A stretch of DNA of 64,000 nucleotides from Roseobacter sp. MED193. Its GTDB lineage: Bacteria > Pseudomonadota > Alphaproteobacteria > Rhodobacterales > Rhodobacteraceae. Under the pieces are notes generated by a model that was not told the DNA's origin, did not search any database, and saw nothing but the letters and a program-made list of their open reading frames with translations. The translations under genes were made by a program, and so were the position numbers. How positions within the stretch are numbered: position 1 is the stretch's first letter; the number at the start of each line of letters is the position of its first letter. This document shows positions 1 through 10,400 of the stretch, piece by piece. Location: contig NZ_CH902583.1 in assembly GCF_000152965.1 (NCBI RefSeq), positions 1,386,087 through 1,450,086 of the forward strand, written 5' to 3'.

Positions 1-1
1 C

Positions 2-2398
2 ATCACCCCCCCAGAAGGTCAAGCTGCAGTAATCCTGCCCTTACCTGGCGCAGATACCACATTGGCTGGCACTGAAATTTCGGCGCAAAAAACCAGTGAT
101 GGCCCTTGGACCGTGCACGCTGACCTACGCCAGCTCAGCCATCCTGAGGCGCTGATTGAAACCGGTGTCATCACAGCCGAGGGCCTACTGGGGCCCGACA
201 ACACTGGGGCACAATGGTTGGACGGAGCCTTTACCGCCAAACTTCAAGGTGTGAAACTGCGCAATCCTGACCTTGCAGAGGCGGTTGGTAGCGAGATTTC
301 CCTAAGCAGCGATCTCACCACCCAAGGGGAAGCATCAGCCTTCTCCTTGCAAAACCTGCTGCTGCAGGGGGAAGACTATCAGGCCAGCGGCGATCTAGGG
401 TTTGAGGGACTCGACAGCGGGCTAAAGGTCACAGCAGATCTGCGCATCGGCGCCGGGAATTTGCAGCGGTTCTCCGCCCTGAGCGGCCAGCCCCTATCCG
501 GGGCAGCCCAAAGCCAACTCACCGGGTCGATCACACCGCTTTCAGGCGCTTTTGACGCAGAGCTCGCACTTCAGGGGCAAGGTGTTTCTGCTGGGATCTC
601 CATCGTTGATGAGTTGACCGAGGGCACTCTCGCGCTGACCTTCAAAGGGGCACGTGGGGCCAATGGGGTGAACATCGAGAAATTTGAACTGCGCGGCGGC
701 CAAATTTCTGCCGAGGCCAGCGGCACCTTGAACAGCCGCGCCGGACAGTTGAGTCTGCGGGCGAACCTGAAAGAGCTCAACCTGTTGGTTCCACAGGTGT
801 CTGGCGCTTTGACGCTGGAAGGCGATATCTCGCGCGCAGGCGACAAGGTGACAGGGCAGCTACAGCTCAAAGGCCCACATGCCTCCTTTGCTCAGGTCGC
901 TGGCAGCGCCCAATTGGGTGGTGCCGCAGATCTCACCTTTGAGGCCACATTGGCTGAAGTGCAGCGCTTTGTGCCCGAGTTGCCAGGGAAATTGACTGCA
1001 CTGGGTACAGCACAGCGCCGAAATGGGCGCTGGCAGATCAGCAGTGATGCCAAAGCCCCCTCAGGTGCGGAAGCGAGACTTGCTGGCAGTTTTGACGAGA
1101 CCAGCGGTCTGGCGGATATGACCGCCAAGGGTCAGCTGCGCTTAGAAGGCGCCAATCCCTTTATCACGCCAAACCTGCTGAAAGGCACTGCCCGCTTTGA
1201 TCTTGCCCTCAAAGGCGCCCCCTCCTTGCAGGCGATCAATGGCAGCATCACCACCAACGGTGCAGCTCTGGCGCTGCCCGCAGCCGCCCAGCGGATCGAG
1301 GATATCTCCGCCACCGCCACCTTACAGGAGGCCCGCGCACAGATTGAGCTTACTGCGCGCCCGCGCGACGGCGGCCAGCTGCGCCTCTCCGGCCCGGTTG
1401 CGCTCAGTGCCCCTTTTGATGGGGCGCTCAAAATAGGCATCAAGGATATCACCGTCACCGACCACCTAAGCTATGAAACCCTGTTAAACGGCGATCTCAG
1501 CTTTACCGGTCCGCTGGCCGGTAATAGTCGCCTCAGCGGACGGATTGATGTGGGCGAGAGCAACATCAACCTCAACACTGCAGGTGGGGCGATTTCTGCC
1601 GCGCCGATCCCGCCGATCCTCCACATTGGCGAGTCGGGCCCCGTGCGGCAAACCCGCAGCCGTGCCGGTCTGACCCAGACTGTGGCCAGCGGCGGCTCCA
1701 GCTCCAAGATCGGCTTGGATCTGTTGATCGACGCCCCAGACCGTATCTTTGCGCGCGGCCGTGGGCTGAATGCCGAACTGGGCGGCCGCATCCATCTGCG
1801 CGGCAGCACTGCGGCACTGGCGCCTTCCGGGCAAATCAGCCTCAAACGGGGTACATTTGACATCCTGGGACGGCGACTGGAACTGGACGAGGGCCGCATC
1901 ACCCTGCTGGGCGATCTGAAACCCTATCTTGAGTTCCGCTCTTCTGCCGCTACCGCAACCGGGACGGCCACCCTTGAAATCGAAGGTAACGTAGATGCCC
2001 CACAGATCAAGGTCAGCTCTGACCCTCCACGCCCCAGTGAAGAGGCTCTGGCCCTGCTCCTGTTTGGTGACAATATCGACGACCTCTCCCCGCTGGCCTT
2101 AGCCCGCCTGGCCAAGTCCGCGCTGGATCTTAGTGGGCGGGGCCTGGGCGATCAAAGCCGCCTGCGCAATGCAACCGGCGCCGATAACGCAGAGGTGGGC
2201 CTCGACAGTCTTGGCTCGGGGCTATTGGGGCTTGGGGGCTACATCGGAGAGAAGGCCTATACGGATTTCAACGTAAATACCAAAGGCGAGAGCGAGCTGA
2301 GCATCAATGTCGACCTCACTGATTCCGTGACCGTGACCGGAACAGTCGACAGCCAGGGCGAAAGCGGCTTTGGTCTGTTTTTCAAACGCGACTACTGA
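2..2398 (+). CDS. tamB: TamB (DUF490), C-terminal part, cut by window start
   Basis: The frame is open from the first bases, so the true start lies outside; about 799 residues are visible. TamB is the inner-membrane-anchored, periplasm-spanning partner of the Omp85 protein TamA and takes part in outer-membrane protein assembly and probably phospholipid transport. The visible part is a long run of alternating short beta strands rich in Gly, Ser, Ala, Leu and Asp, as in the TamB beta-groove. The last 350 residues match the conserved DUF490 domain: a DRIFARGRGL segment near residue 580, a PPRPSEEALALLLFG stretch near 680, and the typical ending SGFGLFFKRDY. tamA would be expected just upstream. 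Codon use and composition match the neighbours. Identification is strong; length and N-terminal anchor cannot be judged. Confidence 0.9.
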   Translation: MTPPEGQAAVILPLPGADTTLAGTEISAQKTSDGPWTVHADLRQLSHPEALIETGVITAEGLLGPDNTGAQWLDGAFTAKLQGVKLRNPDLAEAVGSEISLSSDLTTQGEASAFSLQNLLLQGEDYQASGDLGFEGLDSGLKVTADLRIGAGNLQRFSALSGQPLSGAAQSQLTGSITPLSGAFDAELALQGQGVSAGISIVDELTEGTLALTFKGARGANGVNIEKFELRGGQISAEASGTLNSRAGQLSLRANLKELNLLVPQVSGALTLEGDISRAGDKVTGQLQLKGPHASFAQVAGSAQLGGAADLTFEATLAEVQRFVPELPGKLTALGTAQRRNGRWQISSDAKAPSGAEARLAGSFDETSGLADMTAKGQLRLEGANPFITPNLLKGTARFDLALKGAPSLQAINGSITTNGAALALPAAAQRIEDISATATLQEARAQIELTARPRDGGQLRLSGPVALSAPFDGALKIGIKDITVTDHLSYETLLNGDLSFTGPLAGNSRLSGRIDVGESNINLNTAGGAISAAPIPPILHIGESGPVRQTRSRAGLTQTVASGGSSSKIGLDLLIDAPDRIFARGRGLNAELGGRIHLRGSTAALAPSGQISLKRGTFDILGRRLELDEGRITLLGDLKPYLEFRSSAATATGTATLEIEGNVDAPQIKVSSDPPRPSEEALALLLFGDNIDDLSPLALARLAKSALDLSGRGLGDQSRLRNATGADNAEVGLDSLGSGLLGLGGYIGEKAYTDFNVNTKGESELSINVDLTDSVTVTGTVDSQGESGFGLFFKRDY

Positions 2399-2502
2399 TT
2401 TTCCCTCCCCGCTAGCTCTGCGCCCCCAGCTCTCCGCCTCTGCGGCGTAATTTCGACACATGTCCTGGCTAATTCAGCAAATGCTTTTCCTATCCGCAGC
2501 AG

Positions 2503-2519
2503 CCGCTTACCCTAAGCGG
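2503..2519. other. Small perfect hairpin upstream of the first glycosyltransferase
   Basis: CCGCTTA and TAAGCGG form a perfect 7-bp inverted repeat around a 3-base loop, in the 146-bp gap after tamB. No T-run follows, so it is a poor intrinsic terminator. It could be an operator or a leader structure for the gene starting at 2545. Function is not supported by anything else. Confidence 0.3.
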
Positions 2520-2544
2520 TAGACTCGAAAGCTGGACAGACCGT

Positions 2545-3606
2545 ATGAATGACCACCCGCAGCAGCAGCGCCTGACTGCCCAGATCAAGAAACGCCTCAC
2601 CTCCGTGCTGCACCGCGCCCGGTTTCACGCTTCGCTGCGTCATCTCCACGGACCCAAACACCGCATAGCCAGCCCAGATGAGGTGGTCCTGGTCGCTCTG
2701 GTGCGTGATGGTGGCTACTATCTGGATTGTTTTTTTGACCATTATCGCCGCCTCGGTGTCGCGCATTTTGTCTTTCTCGACAATGGTTCACACGATGACA
2801 CCCTGGACAGGTTACGCCAGCAACCGGGCGTCAGCATCCTACAATCGACTCTGCCCTGGGGGGATTATGAAAACGATTTTCGCAGCTATGCCGCCAACCG
2901 CTATGCGGCAGATCGCTGGTGTCTCATCGCGGATATGGATGAGATTTTTGATTTTGAAGGCAGTGCGCAGATAGGCCTCGAAGGGTTGACCCGTTACCTT
3001 GGGACGCGTGGCTATACTGGGTTGATGGCTCAGATGCTGGAGATGTTCCCAAAGGCTCCTTTGCGTGACACTGCTGCGCTGCCCTATAGCCAGGCACTGG
3101 AACAGTTCGACCAGTGCGACATAAGTTCTGTAACGGCCCATGATTACACCAGTCCCGGCTCTGGGCTGGGTTATTTCCTGCGGCAAAACACGACAACGCA
3201 GCCCAGTCCACAGGTGCTGTTCGGGGGAATTCGCGGCAAGGTCTTCGGCGAGAACTGCTGCCTCAGCAAACACCCTTTGATCTTTGTCGGTTCCGGAGTG
3301 GTACCTGCCAACCATCCCCATGCCTCGACTGGACTAAATCTGGCGCCCATGTCCGCACTGATCAAGCATTACAAATTTGCCAATGATGCCCTGGCGCGGG
3401 ATCAGGCTTCGGTGGCGGCGGCCTCAATTGCCCATGGCGAAGACCGCCAGCGCCTGTCGATTCTGGCCCAGACCCCGGACCTAAGCCTGTGGTCCCCACA
3501 GGCACAGCATTTCCCTGGGATAAGGGCGCTGCAGCAGCAGGGTTTCCTGCTGAGCGATCCCGCCTATAGCTCCTATCTGGCGGATCACAGCAAGGAGGCG
3601 AAATGA
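2545..3606 (+). CDS. Glycosyltransferase, family 2-like (Glyco_tranf_2_4 type)
   Basis: A 353-residue soluble protein. Near residue 50 it has the family start (VALVRDGGYYLDCFFDHY), followed by FLDNGSHDDTLDRL and, near residue 130, the acidic motif IADMDEIFDF that stands in for the metal-binding DxD of GT-A enzymes. This pattern fits PF13704-type transferases that move a sugar from a nucleotide donor to a polysaccharide or lipid acceptor. The ATG at 2545 is the only reasonable start, with a weak GGACAG upstream. It overlaps the next glycosyltransferase by 4 bp (ATGA), so both are probably translated together as the first genes of the polysaccharide locus. Donor and acceptor cannot be read from sequence. 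Confidence 0.82.
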   Translation: MNDHPQQQRLTAQIKKRLTSVLHRARFHASLRHLHGPKHRIASPDEVVLVALVRDGGYYLDCFFDHYRRLGVAHFVFLDNGSHDDTLDRLRQQPGVSILQSTLPWGDYENDFRSYAANRYAADRWCLIADMDEIFDFEGSAQIGLEGLTRYLGTRGYTGLMAQMLEMFPKAPLRDTAALPYSQALEQFDQCDISSVTAHDYTSPGSGLGYFLRQNTTTQPSPQVLFGGIRGKVFGENCCLSKHPLIFVGSGVVPANHPHASTGLNLAPMSALIKHYKFANDALARDQASVAAASIAHGEDRQRLSILAQTPDLSLWSPQAQHFPGIRALQQQGFLLSDPAYSSYLADHSKEAK

Positions 3607-4565
3607 CTAAGCAAAGCGCCCCAAGGATAAATGCCGTGGTGATTGGCCGCAATGAAGGCCCCCGCCTGCTTACCTGCCTGGCCTCTCTGGCCCCTCAGGT
3701 CTCGCGCCTTATCTATGTGGACAGTGGCTCAACCGATGGATCACCAGAAGCGGCGCGGGCCCTGGGGGTTGAGCTGGTAGATCTTGATATGACGCGGCCG
3801 TTCACTGCCGCCCGCGCCCGCAATGCGGGGTTGCAACGCCTGCATCAGGAAGACGGGTTTGTGCAATTTGTTGATGGCGATTGCGAAGTTGACGCGGGCT
3901 GGATTCCCCTGGCCGCGCAGTTCCTGCAACAGCACCCAAAGGTGGCCGTGGTCTGCGGACGTCGCCGCGAGCGCTTCCCCGCGGCCTCCCTCTATAATCA
4001 GCTCTGTGATACGGAATGGGACACGCCCATCGGCGAGGCCAAGGCCTGCGGCGGGGACGCGCTGATGCGACTGGAGGCTTTGCGTGCGGTAAAGGGCTAT
4101 CGGGCTGACCTGATCGCAGGCGAAGAGCCTGAAATGTGCCTGCGTCTGCGCCAAAAAGGTTGGAAAATCTGGCGGATTGAGGCGGAGATGACCCTGCATG
4201 ACGCCCAAATGACCCGTTTTGGCCAATGGTGGAAACGTAGCCGCCGCGCTGGCTATGCCTTTGCCCAGGGCGCAGCCCTGCACGGGGCCCCACCTGAACG
4301 CCATTGGGTGTCCGAAACCCGGCGTGCGCTGATTTGGGGCGGGGTTTTGCCACTATTTGTGCTGCTTTCAATGCTGGTGATCACGCCCTGGATGGGGCTG
4401 GCAGCAGCGATTTACCCCCTACAGTTGTTGCGCCTGACAGCACGCATGGGGCTGCGCCCTGCCTGGTTTTCCTTGCTTGGGAAATTTGCCGAATGCACGG
4501 GCGTTCTGGAGTTCGGCTGGAACCAACTACGCGGCAGAAATCGCAAAATTATTGAGTATAAATAG
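3603..4565 (+). CDS. Glycosyltransferase family 2, membrane-associated
   Basis: A 320-residue GT-A fold enzyme. The N-terminus shows INAVVIGRNEGPRLLTCLASL, cut here to the key RNEG, then YVDSGSTDGS and the metal-binding FVDGDCEVD near residue 88. GGDALMRLEAL and the GEEPEMCLRLRQKGWKIWRI acceptor-side segment follow near 140-180. Two hydrophobic segments near residues 245-285 probably tie it to the inner membrane, where polysaccharide repeat units are built on undecaprenyl phosphate. It is translationally coupled to the previous gene (4-bp overlap) and faces the WecG-like gene tail to tail. Sugar specificity is unknown. Confidence 0.85.
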   Translation: MTKQSAPRINAVVIGRNEGPRLLTCLASLAPQVSRLIYVDSGSTDGSPEAARALGVELVDLDMTRPFTAARARNAGLQRLHQEDGFVQFVDGDCEVDAGWIPLAAQFLQQHPKVAVVCGRRRERFPAASLYNQLCDTEWDTPIGEAKACGGDALMRLEALRAVKGYRADLIAGEEPEMCLRLRQKGWKIWRIEAEMTLHDAQMTRFGQWWKRSRRAGYAFAQGAALHGAPPERHWVSETRRALIWGGVLPLFVLLSMLVITPWMGLAAAIYPLQLLRLTARMGLRPAWFSLLGKFAECTGVLEFGWNQLRGRNRKIIEYK

Positions 4566-4664
4566 GCCGTTTGCGGCGCGTTCTTTCGGTCTGCTTTCTA
4601 TACAAGCCGTGGAATATGGCGCTTCAGTGCCGGCGCCGGTGGCTAGAGCCGCCAGGGGCAGGTC

Positions 4665-5414
4665 TCAGGACCGGTTGCGCAGCGCTTTCCATATCTGGCC
4701 AGGAAGAATGGCAAAGCACTTGGCATAGCGCGGCACCATTCGTGCCGGGCTGCTCAAGGCGCGCCAGAGCCATTCCATAGCGATCTGACGCACCCAGTGG
4801 GGCGCGCGGGTCTGATGGCCGCCCAGGAAATCCAGCCCCGCGCCGACCGAAGCAAAGCCAACCAGCGGCGCTGCACTGCGACCACGATGGGCCAGGCTCT
4901 CTTGCTTGGGTGCGCCCAGGGCTAGAAAGCAAAGCCGGATGCCTTTGCTGTTCAAAGTACCAAGGATCTCCCCCGCTTCGTCTCCCTGCGGGTCAAACAC
5001 CCCGGAGGGCGCATAGCACCAGGCCAGATCCAGAGCTGGCACCTGAGCTTCCAGATGAGCCTTGGCATCCTTGAGGGCCACGTCGGTGCTGCCCACCAAG
5101 GCCACGGGCACCCCGGCGGCCGCGGCCAGACGGCAGAGCGGCAGCACCATATCGGAGCCTGGCATCAGCTCAACCGGTCGGTTTGCCAGTTGCGAAAGCC
5201 AGACAATTGGCCGCCCATCCGCCACCACCAAATCCTGCCCCAGGTAGGCATCCAGGAAATCAGCTGACTGGGCCAGTTTGACCAGGTGATCCAGGTTCAC
5301 CGTCGCCAATGAGAAGCCTTCCCCCTCAGCGAACCGGCGCAGAACCTCGCTCTCCAACGCGGCGCGCGTCGGTACGTTCACTGTGATCCGCTGGCCTTGA
5401 AATTCAAAAAACAC
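4665..5414 (-). CDS. WecG/TagA/CpsF family glycosyltransferase (GT26)
   Basis: About 249 residues, the usual length for the family. Members transfer a sugar such as ManNAc or ManNAcA to an undecaprenyl-PP-linked acceptor early in cell-wall or capsular polymer synthesis. Family signatures: ATVNLDHLVKLAQS, the catalytic-region VVADGRPIVWLS near residue 65, GSDMVLPLC, and LCFLALGAPKQESL followed by GVGAGLDFLGG-like SVGAGLDFLGG with APHWVRQIAMEWLWR near the end. I prefer the GTG start at 5414: AGGAG lies 7 bases upstream at 5422-5426. A TTG start at 5462 would add 16 unconserved residues. It is transcribed against its neighbours and has its own promoter region, divergent from the Wzy-like gene. 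Confidence 0.88.
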   Translation of the reverse strand: MFFEFQGQRITVNVPTRAALESEVLRRFAEGEGFSLATVNLDHLVKLAQSADFLDAYLGQDLVVADGRPIVWLSQLANRPVELMPGSDMVLPLCRLAAAAGVPVALVGSTDVALKDAKAHLEAQVPALDLAWCYAPSGVFDPQGDEAGEILGTLNSKGIRLCFLALGAPKQESLAHRGRSAAPLVGFASVGAGLDFLGGHQTRAPHWVRQIAMEWLWRALSSPARMVPRYAKCFAILPGQIWKALRNRS

Positions 5415-5704
5415 CTGTTCACTCCTGCGCTGAGCCCAAAACCGCGAGCGGCCATTTTCCAAGCAGCGCTGCGCAAATACCGCGCAAAAGGCTTTGGCTC
5501 AAGTCACTCTAGCAGAACTGGCTGAATATGGCCTTTCGCTCTTCCCGTCCTATCCTTTTGGATATGATCAGCGCGAAATCCACCGCGACAATCACAGGTT
5601 GCTGTTTTATCTTGGGCCTAATCCGCAGGCTCAAGCCCCTCTTGGCCATCAGCCCGTCATCAAATGCCCATCGCCCTGCCGCAATTGGAGACTATTTCGA
5701 TTTC

Positions 5705-7168
5705 ATGCCTAACGCACTTGCCTCTTTGATGCTGCTGCTCTGGCCTCTGGTCAGCCTGGTGCTGTTCCGGCGTCTCCCGCTGGAACGGGCCATATTGTGG
5801 TGTATTTTGGCAGGCTATATGATCCTGCCTCCGGTGGCTGAGTTCGACCTCCCACTGGTGCCGGACATGGATAAATTCACCATTCCTTCCATCATGGCCT
5901 TTGTACTTTGCGTAGGTCTGTTGAGAAAAAAAGTCCCACTCTTACCGCGCCACCCACTGGCTAAGGTTCTAACGCTGCTTTTTGTCCTAGCGGTTATTCC
6001 AACGGTAATGACAAATGGCGACCCAGTGATTTTTGAGGTTCTGGCGGATGCCGATCCGATCGTCTTTATCACCGATATGCTGCCTGGGCTCAGGTGGCGC
6101 GACCTTGGCTCGGTGATGATCAATCAGGTGATCATTCTGATGCCTTTCTTGTTGGCGAGACGCTACCTTTCCTCGCCTGAGGGGCAAAAAGAACTGCTGC
6201 TGGCCTTCTGCATTGCCGGGCTTGCTTATTCGATCCCCTCGTTGTTTGAGATCCGGTTCAGCCCCCAGATCAACACCACCATCTATGGCTTCTTCCAGCA
6301 TGATTTCTCGCAGACCATGCGCCAGGGTGGCTTTCGCCCCATTGTCTTTATGCCCCATTCGCTCTGGCTCGCCGTGTTTATGTTCTCGGCCCTGCTGGCC
6401 ACCACCGCGCTGGCACGAGCGGCCCAGGAAAAGAGGCGTCTGAACCTCGCTTTGGCGGCGGCCTATCTCTTTGTTGTACTGGTGCTGTGCAAAAGCTTTG
6501 CTTCGCTGGCCTATGGCTTGAGCTTTGTGCCGCTGGTGGCCCTAGCCTCACCGCGCTGGCAAATTCGGGTCGCCATCGTTTTGGCCTCGATCGCAATCAC
6601 CTACCCGATGCTGCGCAATCTGGACTTGTTTCCCACCGAGGCTATCCTGGCCCAGGCCGAGGCGATCAGTGCCGAGCGGGCCCAATCCCTCGGGTATCGT
6701 TTTGACAACGAAGCCATGATGTTGGGCCGCGCCGCGGAAAAACCCTGGTTTGGCTGGGGCGGCTGGGGTCGCAATCTGGTGCGCGAGCTGGAAACTGGCG
6801 CCATTCTCTCGATCCCGGATGGACATTGGATCCTGGTCTTTGGCACCCTGGGCTGGCTGGGCTATCTGGCGGAGATGGGGCTGTTGTCGCTGTCGATCTT
6901 CCTGCTGGGCATCGAGATCCACCGCCGCGGCACCAAGGAGATCTCCCCCTATGCAACGCCCATCGCGCTGATCCTGGCCGCGACCATGGTGGATATGATG
7001 CTCAATGATACCCTGGTGCCGATGACCTGGCTCTGCGTTGGGTCGGTTCTGGGCTATGCTGAACGGCTGCGATATCCCGGCCTGTTTGAGGCACGCCGCC
7101 CCCTGTTTGAAGGCAGGCAAGTCCTGATGCCGCAACCCCTGTCCCTGAAACCACCCCGTCATATATGA
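5705..7168 (+). CDS. O-antigen ligase/Wzy-like polytopic membrane protein
   Basis: About 487 residues with roughly ten or more hydrophobic helices and a large loop near residues 345-400 (with YRFDNEAMMLGRA and PWFGWGGWGRN). This layout is shared by Wzy polymerases and WaaL O-antigen ligases. In this locus, with a Wzx-like flippase and Wzz-like protein, polymerisation of the repeat unit is the most natural role, but ligase activity cannot be excluded because the two families look alike. The frame is open back to 5528, but that extra 59-residue stretch is Arg/Pro rich and unlike a membrane segment. The ATG at 5705 with GGAG about 14 bases upstream gives a clean hydrophobic N-terminus. A 271-bp gap then separates it from the PKS. 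Confidence 0.7.
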   Translation: MPNALASLMLLLWPLVSLVLFRRLPLERAILWCILAGYMILPPVAEFDLPLVPDMDKFTIPSIMAFVLCVGLLRKKVPLLPRHPLAKVLTLLFVLAVIPTVMTNGDPVIFEVLADADPIVFITDMLPGLRWRDLGSVMINQVIILMPFLLARRYLSSPEGQKELLLAFCIAGLAYSIPSLFEIRFSPQINTTIYGFFQHDFSQTMRQGGFRPIVFMPHSLWLAVFMFSALLATTALARAAQEKRRLNLALAAAYLFVVLVLCKSFASLAYGLSFVPLVALASPRWQIRVAIVLASIAITYPMLRNLDLFPTEAILAQAEAISAERAQSLGYRFDNEAMMLGRAAEKPWFGWGGWGRNLVRELETGAILSIPDGHWILVFGTLGWLGYLAEMGLLSLSIFLLGIEIHRRGTKEISPYATPIALILAATMVDMMLNDTLVPMTWLCVGSVLGYAERLRYPGLFEARRPLFEGRQVLMPQPLSLKPPRHI

Positions 7169-7439
7169 TAACCATGCCTTATTGTTTCCGCTTTTATACC
7201 CGTTTTCAACATCAAGCCTTCACAGCATTGCCGCAGTGAAGAACCATTTTCGCCTTGGGTAAGAAGGATTCGTAACCGCCCGGCAGAACAACTGGCAAAG
7301 GCCAGCAGATCCGCCAGAGATTGCGCCCCTGACCACCCAATAAACAATCGCCTCTCCTGGGGCACCGGGCTCCGCTTTTTCGGCACAGTGGAGCAGTCCG
7401 GCAGGGGAGACATCTTAGGTTTGCCGAGAGTAAAGGTCG

Positions 7440-10400
7440 GTGTTTTTCGTGGCAAAGACAGCAGATCAGCGTTCCGTCTCTCCCCATTACAGCGGGGATA
7501 TCGCCATTGTTGGCATGTCGGTCAATGTGCCGGGTGCCGAAGGGGTCGAGACCTATTGGAACAACCTGCGTGCGGGCATTGAATCCATCGTGCCGCTCGA
7601 GCGCGAGGCCCTGCTCGAGGCCGGCGTTTCTGCTGCCACCCTGGCTGATCCCAACTATGTCCCCCATGCCGCCCTGCTCGACGGCTTTGCCGATTTTGAC
7701 GCCGAGTTCTTTGGCTTCAGCCCCAAAGAAGCTGCCATTCTGGACCCGCAACACCGCAAGTTCCTAGAAGTGGCCTGGGGAGCGATGGAAAACGCTGCCC
7801 ATCCGCCTGAAAGTTTGAAAGAACCCATCGGGGTCTATGCCGGCTGCGGCATGGGCAGCTATTTTTACTTCAATATCTGTTCCAATCCCGGTCTGGTGGA
7901 TGAGGTGGGTATGTTCCTGCTGCGTCATACCGGAAACGACAAGGACTTTCTCACCACACGCGTCAGCCATGTCTTTGATCTCAAAGGGCCCTCAGTCAAT
8001 ATTCAAACCGCCTGCTCCACCTCCCTGGTGGCAGTACACTATGCCTGCAAAGCGCTGCGCAGCGGCGAATGTGGTATGGCCCTGGCCGGTGGTGTGACCA
8101 TCGATATGCCGCAGGGCCGCGGGTATCTTTACAAAGAAAACGAGATTCTTAGCCCGGATGGCCATTGTCACGCCTTTGACCATCGCGCTCAGGGCACTGT
8201 TTTTGGCTCAGGCGCTGGTGCTGTTGCCCTGCGTCGGCTCGAGGATGCGCAAGCCGATGGCGATCACATCTGGGCCGTAATCAAGGGCTCTGCCATCAAC
8301 AATGATGGCGCTGACAAGGCCGGCTATCTGGCGCCTTCGGTCGGCGGTCAGGCTGCGGCTATTCGCAGCGCGCTGACAGAGGCCGATATTTCTGCCGACA
8401 CAATTGACTACGTTGAATGCCATGGGACCGGCACCTATCTGGGCGACCCGATTGAGGTCTCCGCCCTGACAGAAGCCTATCGCGACAGCACCGAGGAGAC
8501 CGGCTATTGTCGCATCGGCTCGGTGAAAACCAACATCGGCCATTTGGATACAGCTGCAGGCATTGCCGGTCTGGTCAAAACTTCGCTGGGGCTGAAGCAT
8601 CGCGAAATCCCGCCTTCGCTGGGCTATGAGGCCCCCAATCCTGCCATCGATTTTGACAGCTCCCCCTTCAAGGTGAATGACCAGCTCGCCCCCTGGACCT
8701 CACACAGCGGTCCACGCCGCGCCGGGATCAACGCGCTGGGGGTAGGGGGCACCAATGCCCATGCCATTCTGGAAGAGGCCCCTGAACGCGGCCCTTCCGA
8801 AGAAAGCGATTTCCCCTTTCATGTGCTGTGCCTGTCTGGGCAGTCGAGATCCGCTCTCAACGCCAATGGTGCAGCCCTGGCGGACTATCTGGACGCCAAC
8901 CCAGATGTGGATCTGGCAGATGTCGCCTTTACCCTGAAACAGGGCCGCCGTGGCTTTGCTAAACGCCGGGTGCTGGTGGCAGAAACCGCAGCCGAGGCTG
9001 CCGCATTGCTGCGCGCCGGGGATCCACGCCAGGTCTTTGACCATGAGTGCTTGGGCGATGCGCCAGAAGTGGTGTTCTCCTTCCCTGGGGGTGGTGCGCA
9101 ATATGCGGGCATGGCGCGCGATCTCTACGAGACCGAACCCGTCTTTGCCGATTGGATGGACCGGGGGCTGGAGCATCTGCAACCGCAGCTGGACTTTGAC
9201 ATCCGCGCGCTGTGGCTACCCGAGGACGGTGAGGAGGCCACGGCCAATGCCCAGCTGCAACGCCCCTCGGCGCAGTTGCCGTTGATCATGATGGTTGAAT
9301 ATGCACTGGCGCAGCTCTGGATCAGCTGGGGCATTCGCCCCTCGGCGCTTGTGGGCCACTCCATGGGGGAAAACACTGCGGCCTGTTTGGCTGGGGTTAT
9401 TTCCTTTGAGGACTGCATTGATCTGGTGCTGCTGCGCGGACGCCTGTTTGATCAGGTGCCCGCTGGCGGAATGTTGTCGATCGCCCTGCCACTGGCCGAG
9501 GTTCAGGCGCTGATTGGGGAAGAACTGGACATTGCCAGCGTCAATGCCCCCAGCCTTACAGCCGTTTCTGGACCGCAAGCCGCGCTGGACGCTCTGGCCA
9601 CACAGCTCGCCGCGCGAGAGGTGGATTTCCAGCGTATCCAGATTGATATCGCGGCGCATTCGCGCATGCTGGATGGTATACTTGCAGAGTATCGCGCCTT
9701 CCTCGCCGGGCTGAACCTGGCGGCGCCACAGCTATCAGTGATTTCCAACCGGACCGGCCAGCCCCTGACTGCAGAGCAGGCTACCGATCCGGACTACTGG
9801 GTGGGCCAGCTGCGCAATACAGTGATGTTCGCCGATTGCATCACAACCCTCGCTGCCACCCCAGGTCGGGTGTTCTTAGAGGTTGGCCCCGGCAAAGCGC
9901 TTAGCGCGCTGACGCAAATGTCCCCAGCGGTAGAGCCCAATCAGGTGCTCAGTGCCCTACGCCACCCAGATCAAGATATCATGGACGACGCCTATTTCTT
10001 TGGCGTCATTGGCCGGCTTTGGTCTTGTGGCGTCGAGGCAGACTGGGATCAGATCTGGGGCGAGGCCAAGCGCCATCGCCTGCCCCTGCCCGGCTACCAG
10101 TTCCAAAGGAGCCGCTATTTCATCGCGCCGGGTACGCAACAGCACCAGGAAAACGCACCGCTGCCCCGGCGCCATGACAGCCTGGACGACTGGGGATATC
10201 GCCCCGCCTGGCGCCCTCGCCTAGCCGATTGCCCCCTGGATGTTGAGGCGGAACTGGCGGAGGCCCCGCAGAACTGGCTCATCTTTGCTGACGCCTGCGG
10301 GCAGGCTATCGGCTGTGCCACCCGGCTGCGCGCAGCAGGCCATCGGGTCAGCCTGGTTCACCCTGGGGATACCTACGCTAAACTTTCTCAGGACGACTAT

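Noticed and set aside
5528-5704. N-terminal extension of the Wzy-like protein
   Set aside because: The extra residues lack membrane character, and the ATG at 5705 starts directly before the first helix.
7169-7439. Possible small gene or promoter upstream of the PKS
   Set aside because: Only a weak TTCAC/GTGAA dyad and no convincing -35/-10 pair or coding signal; nothing was annotated.
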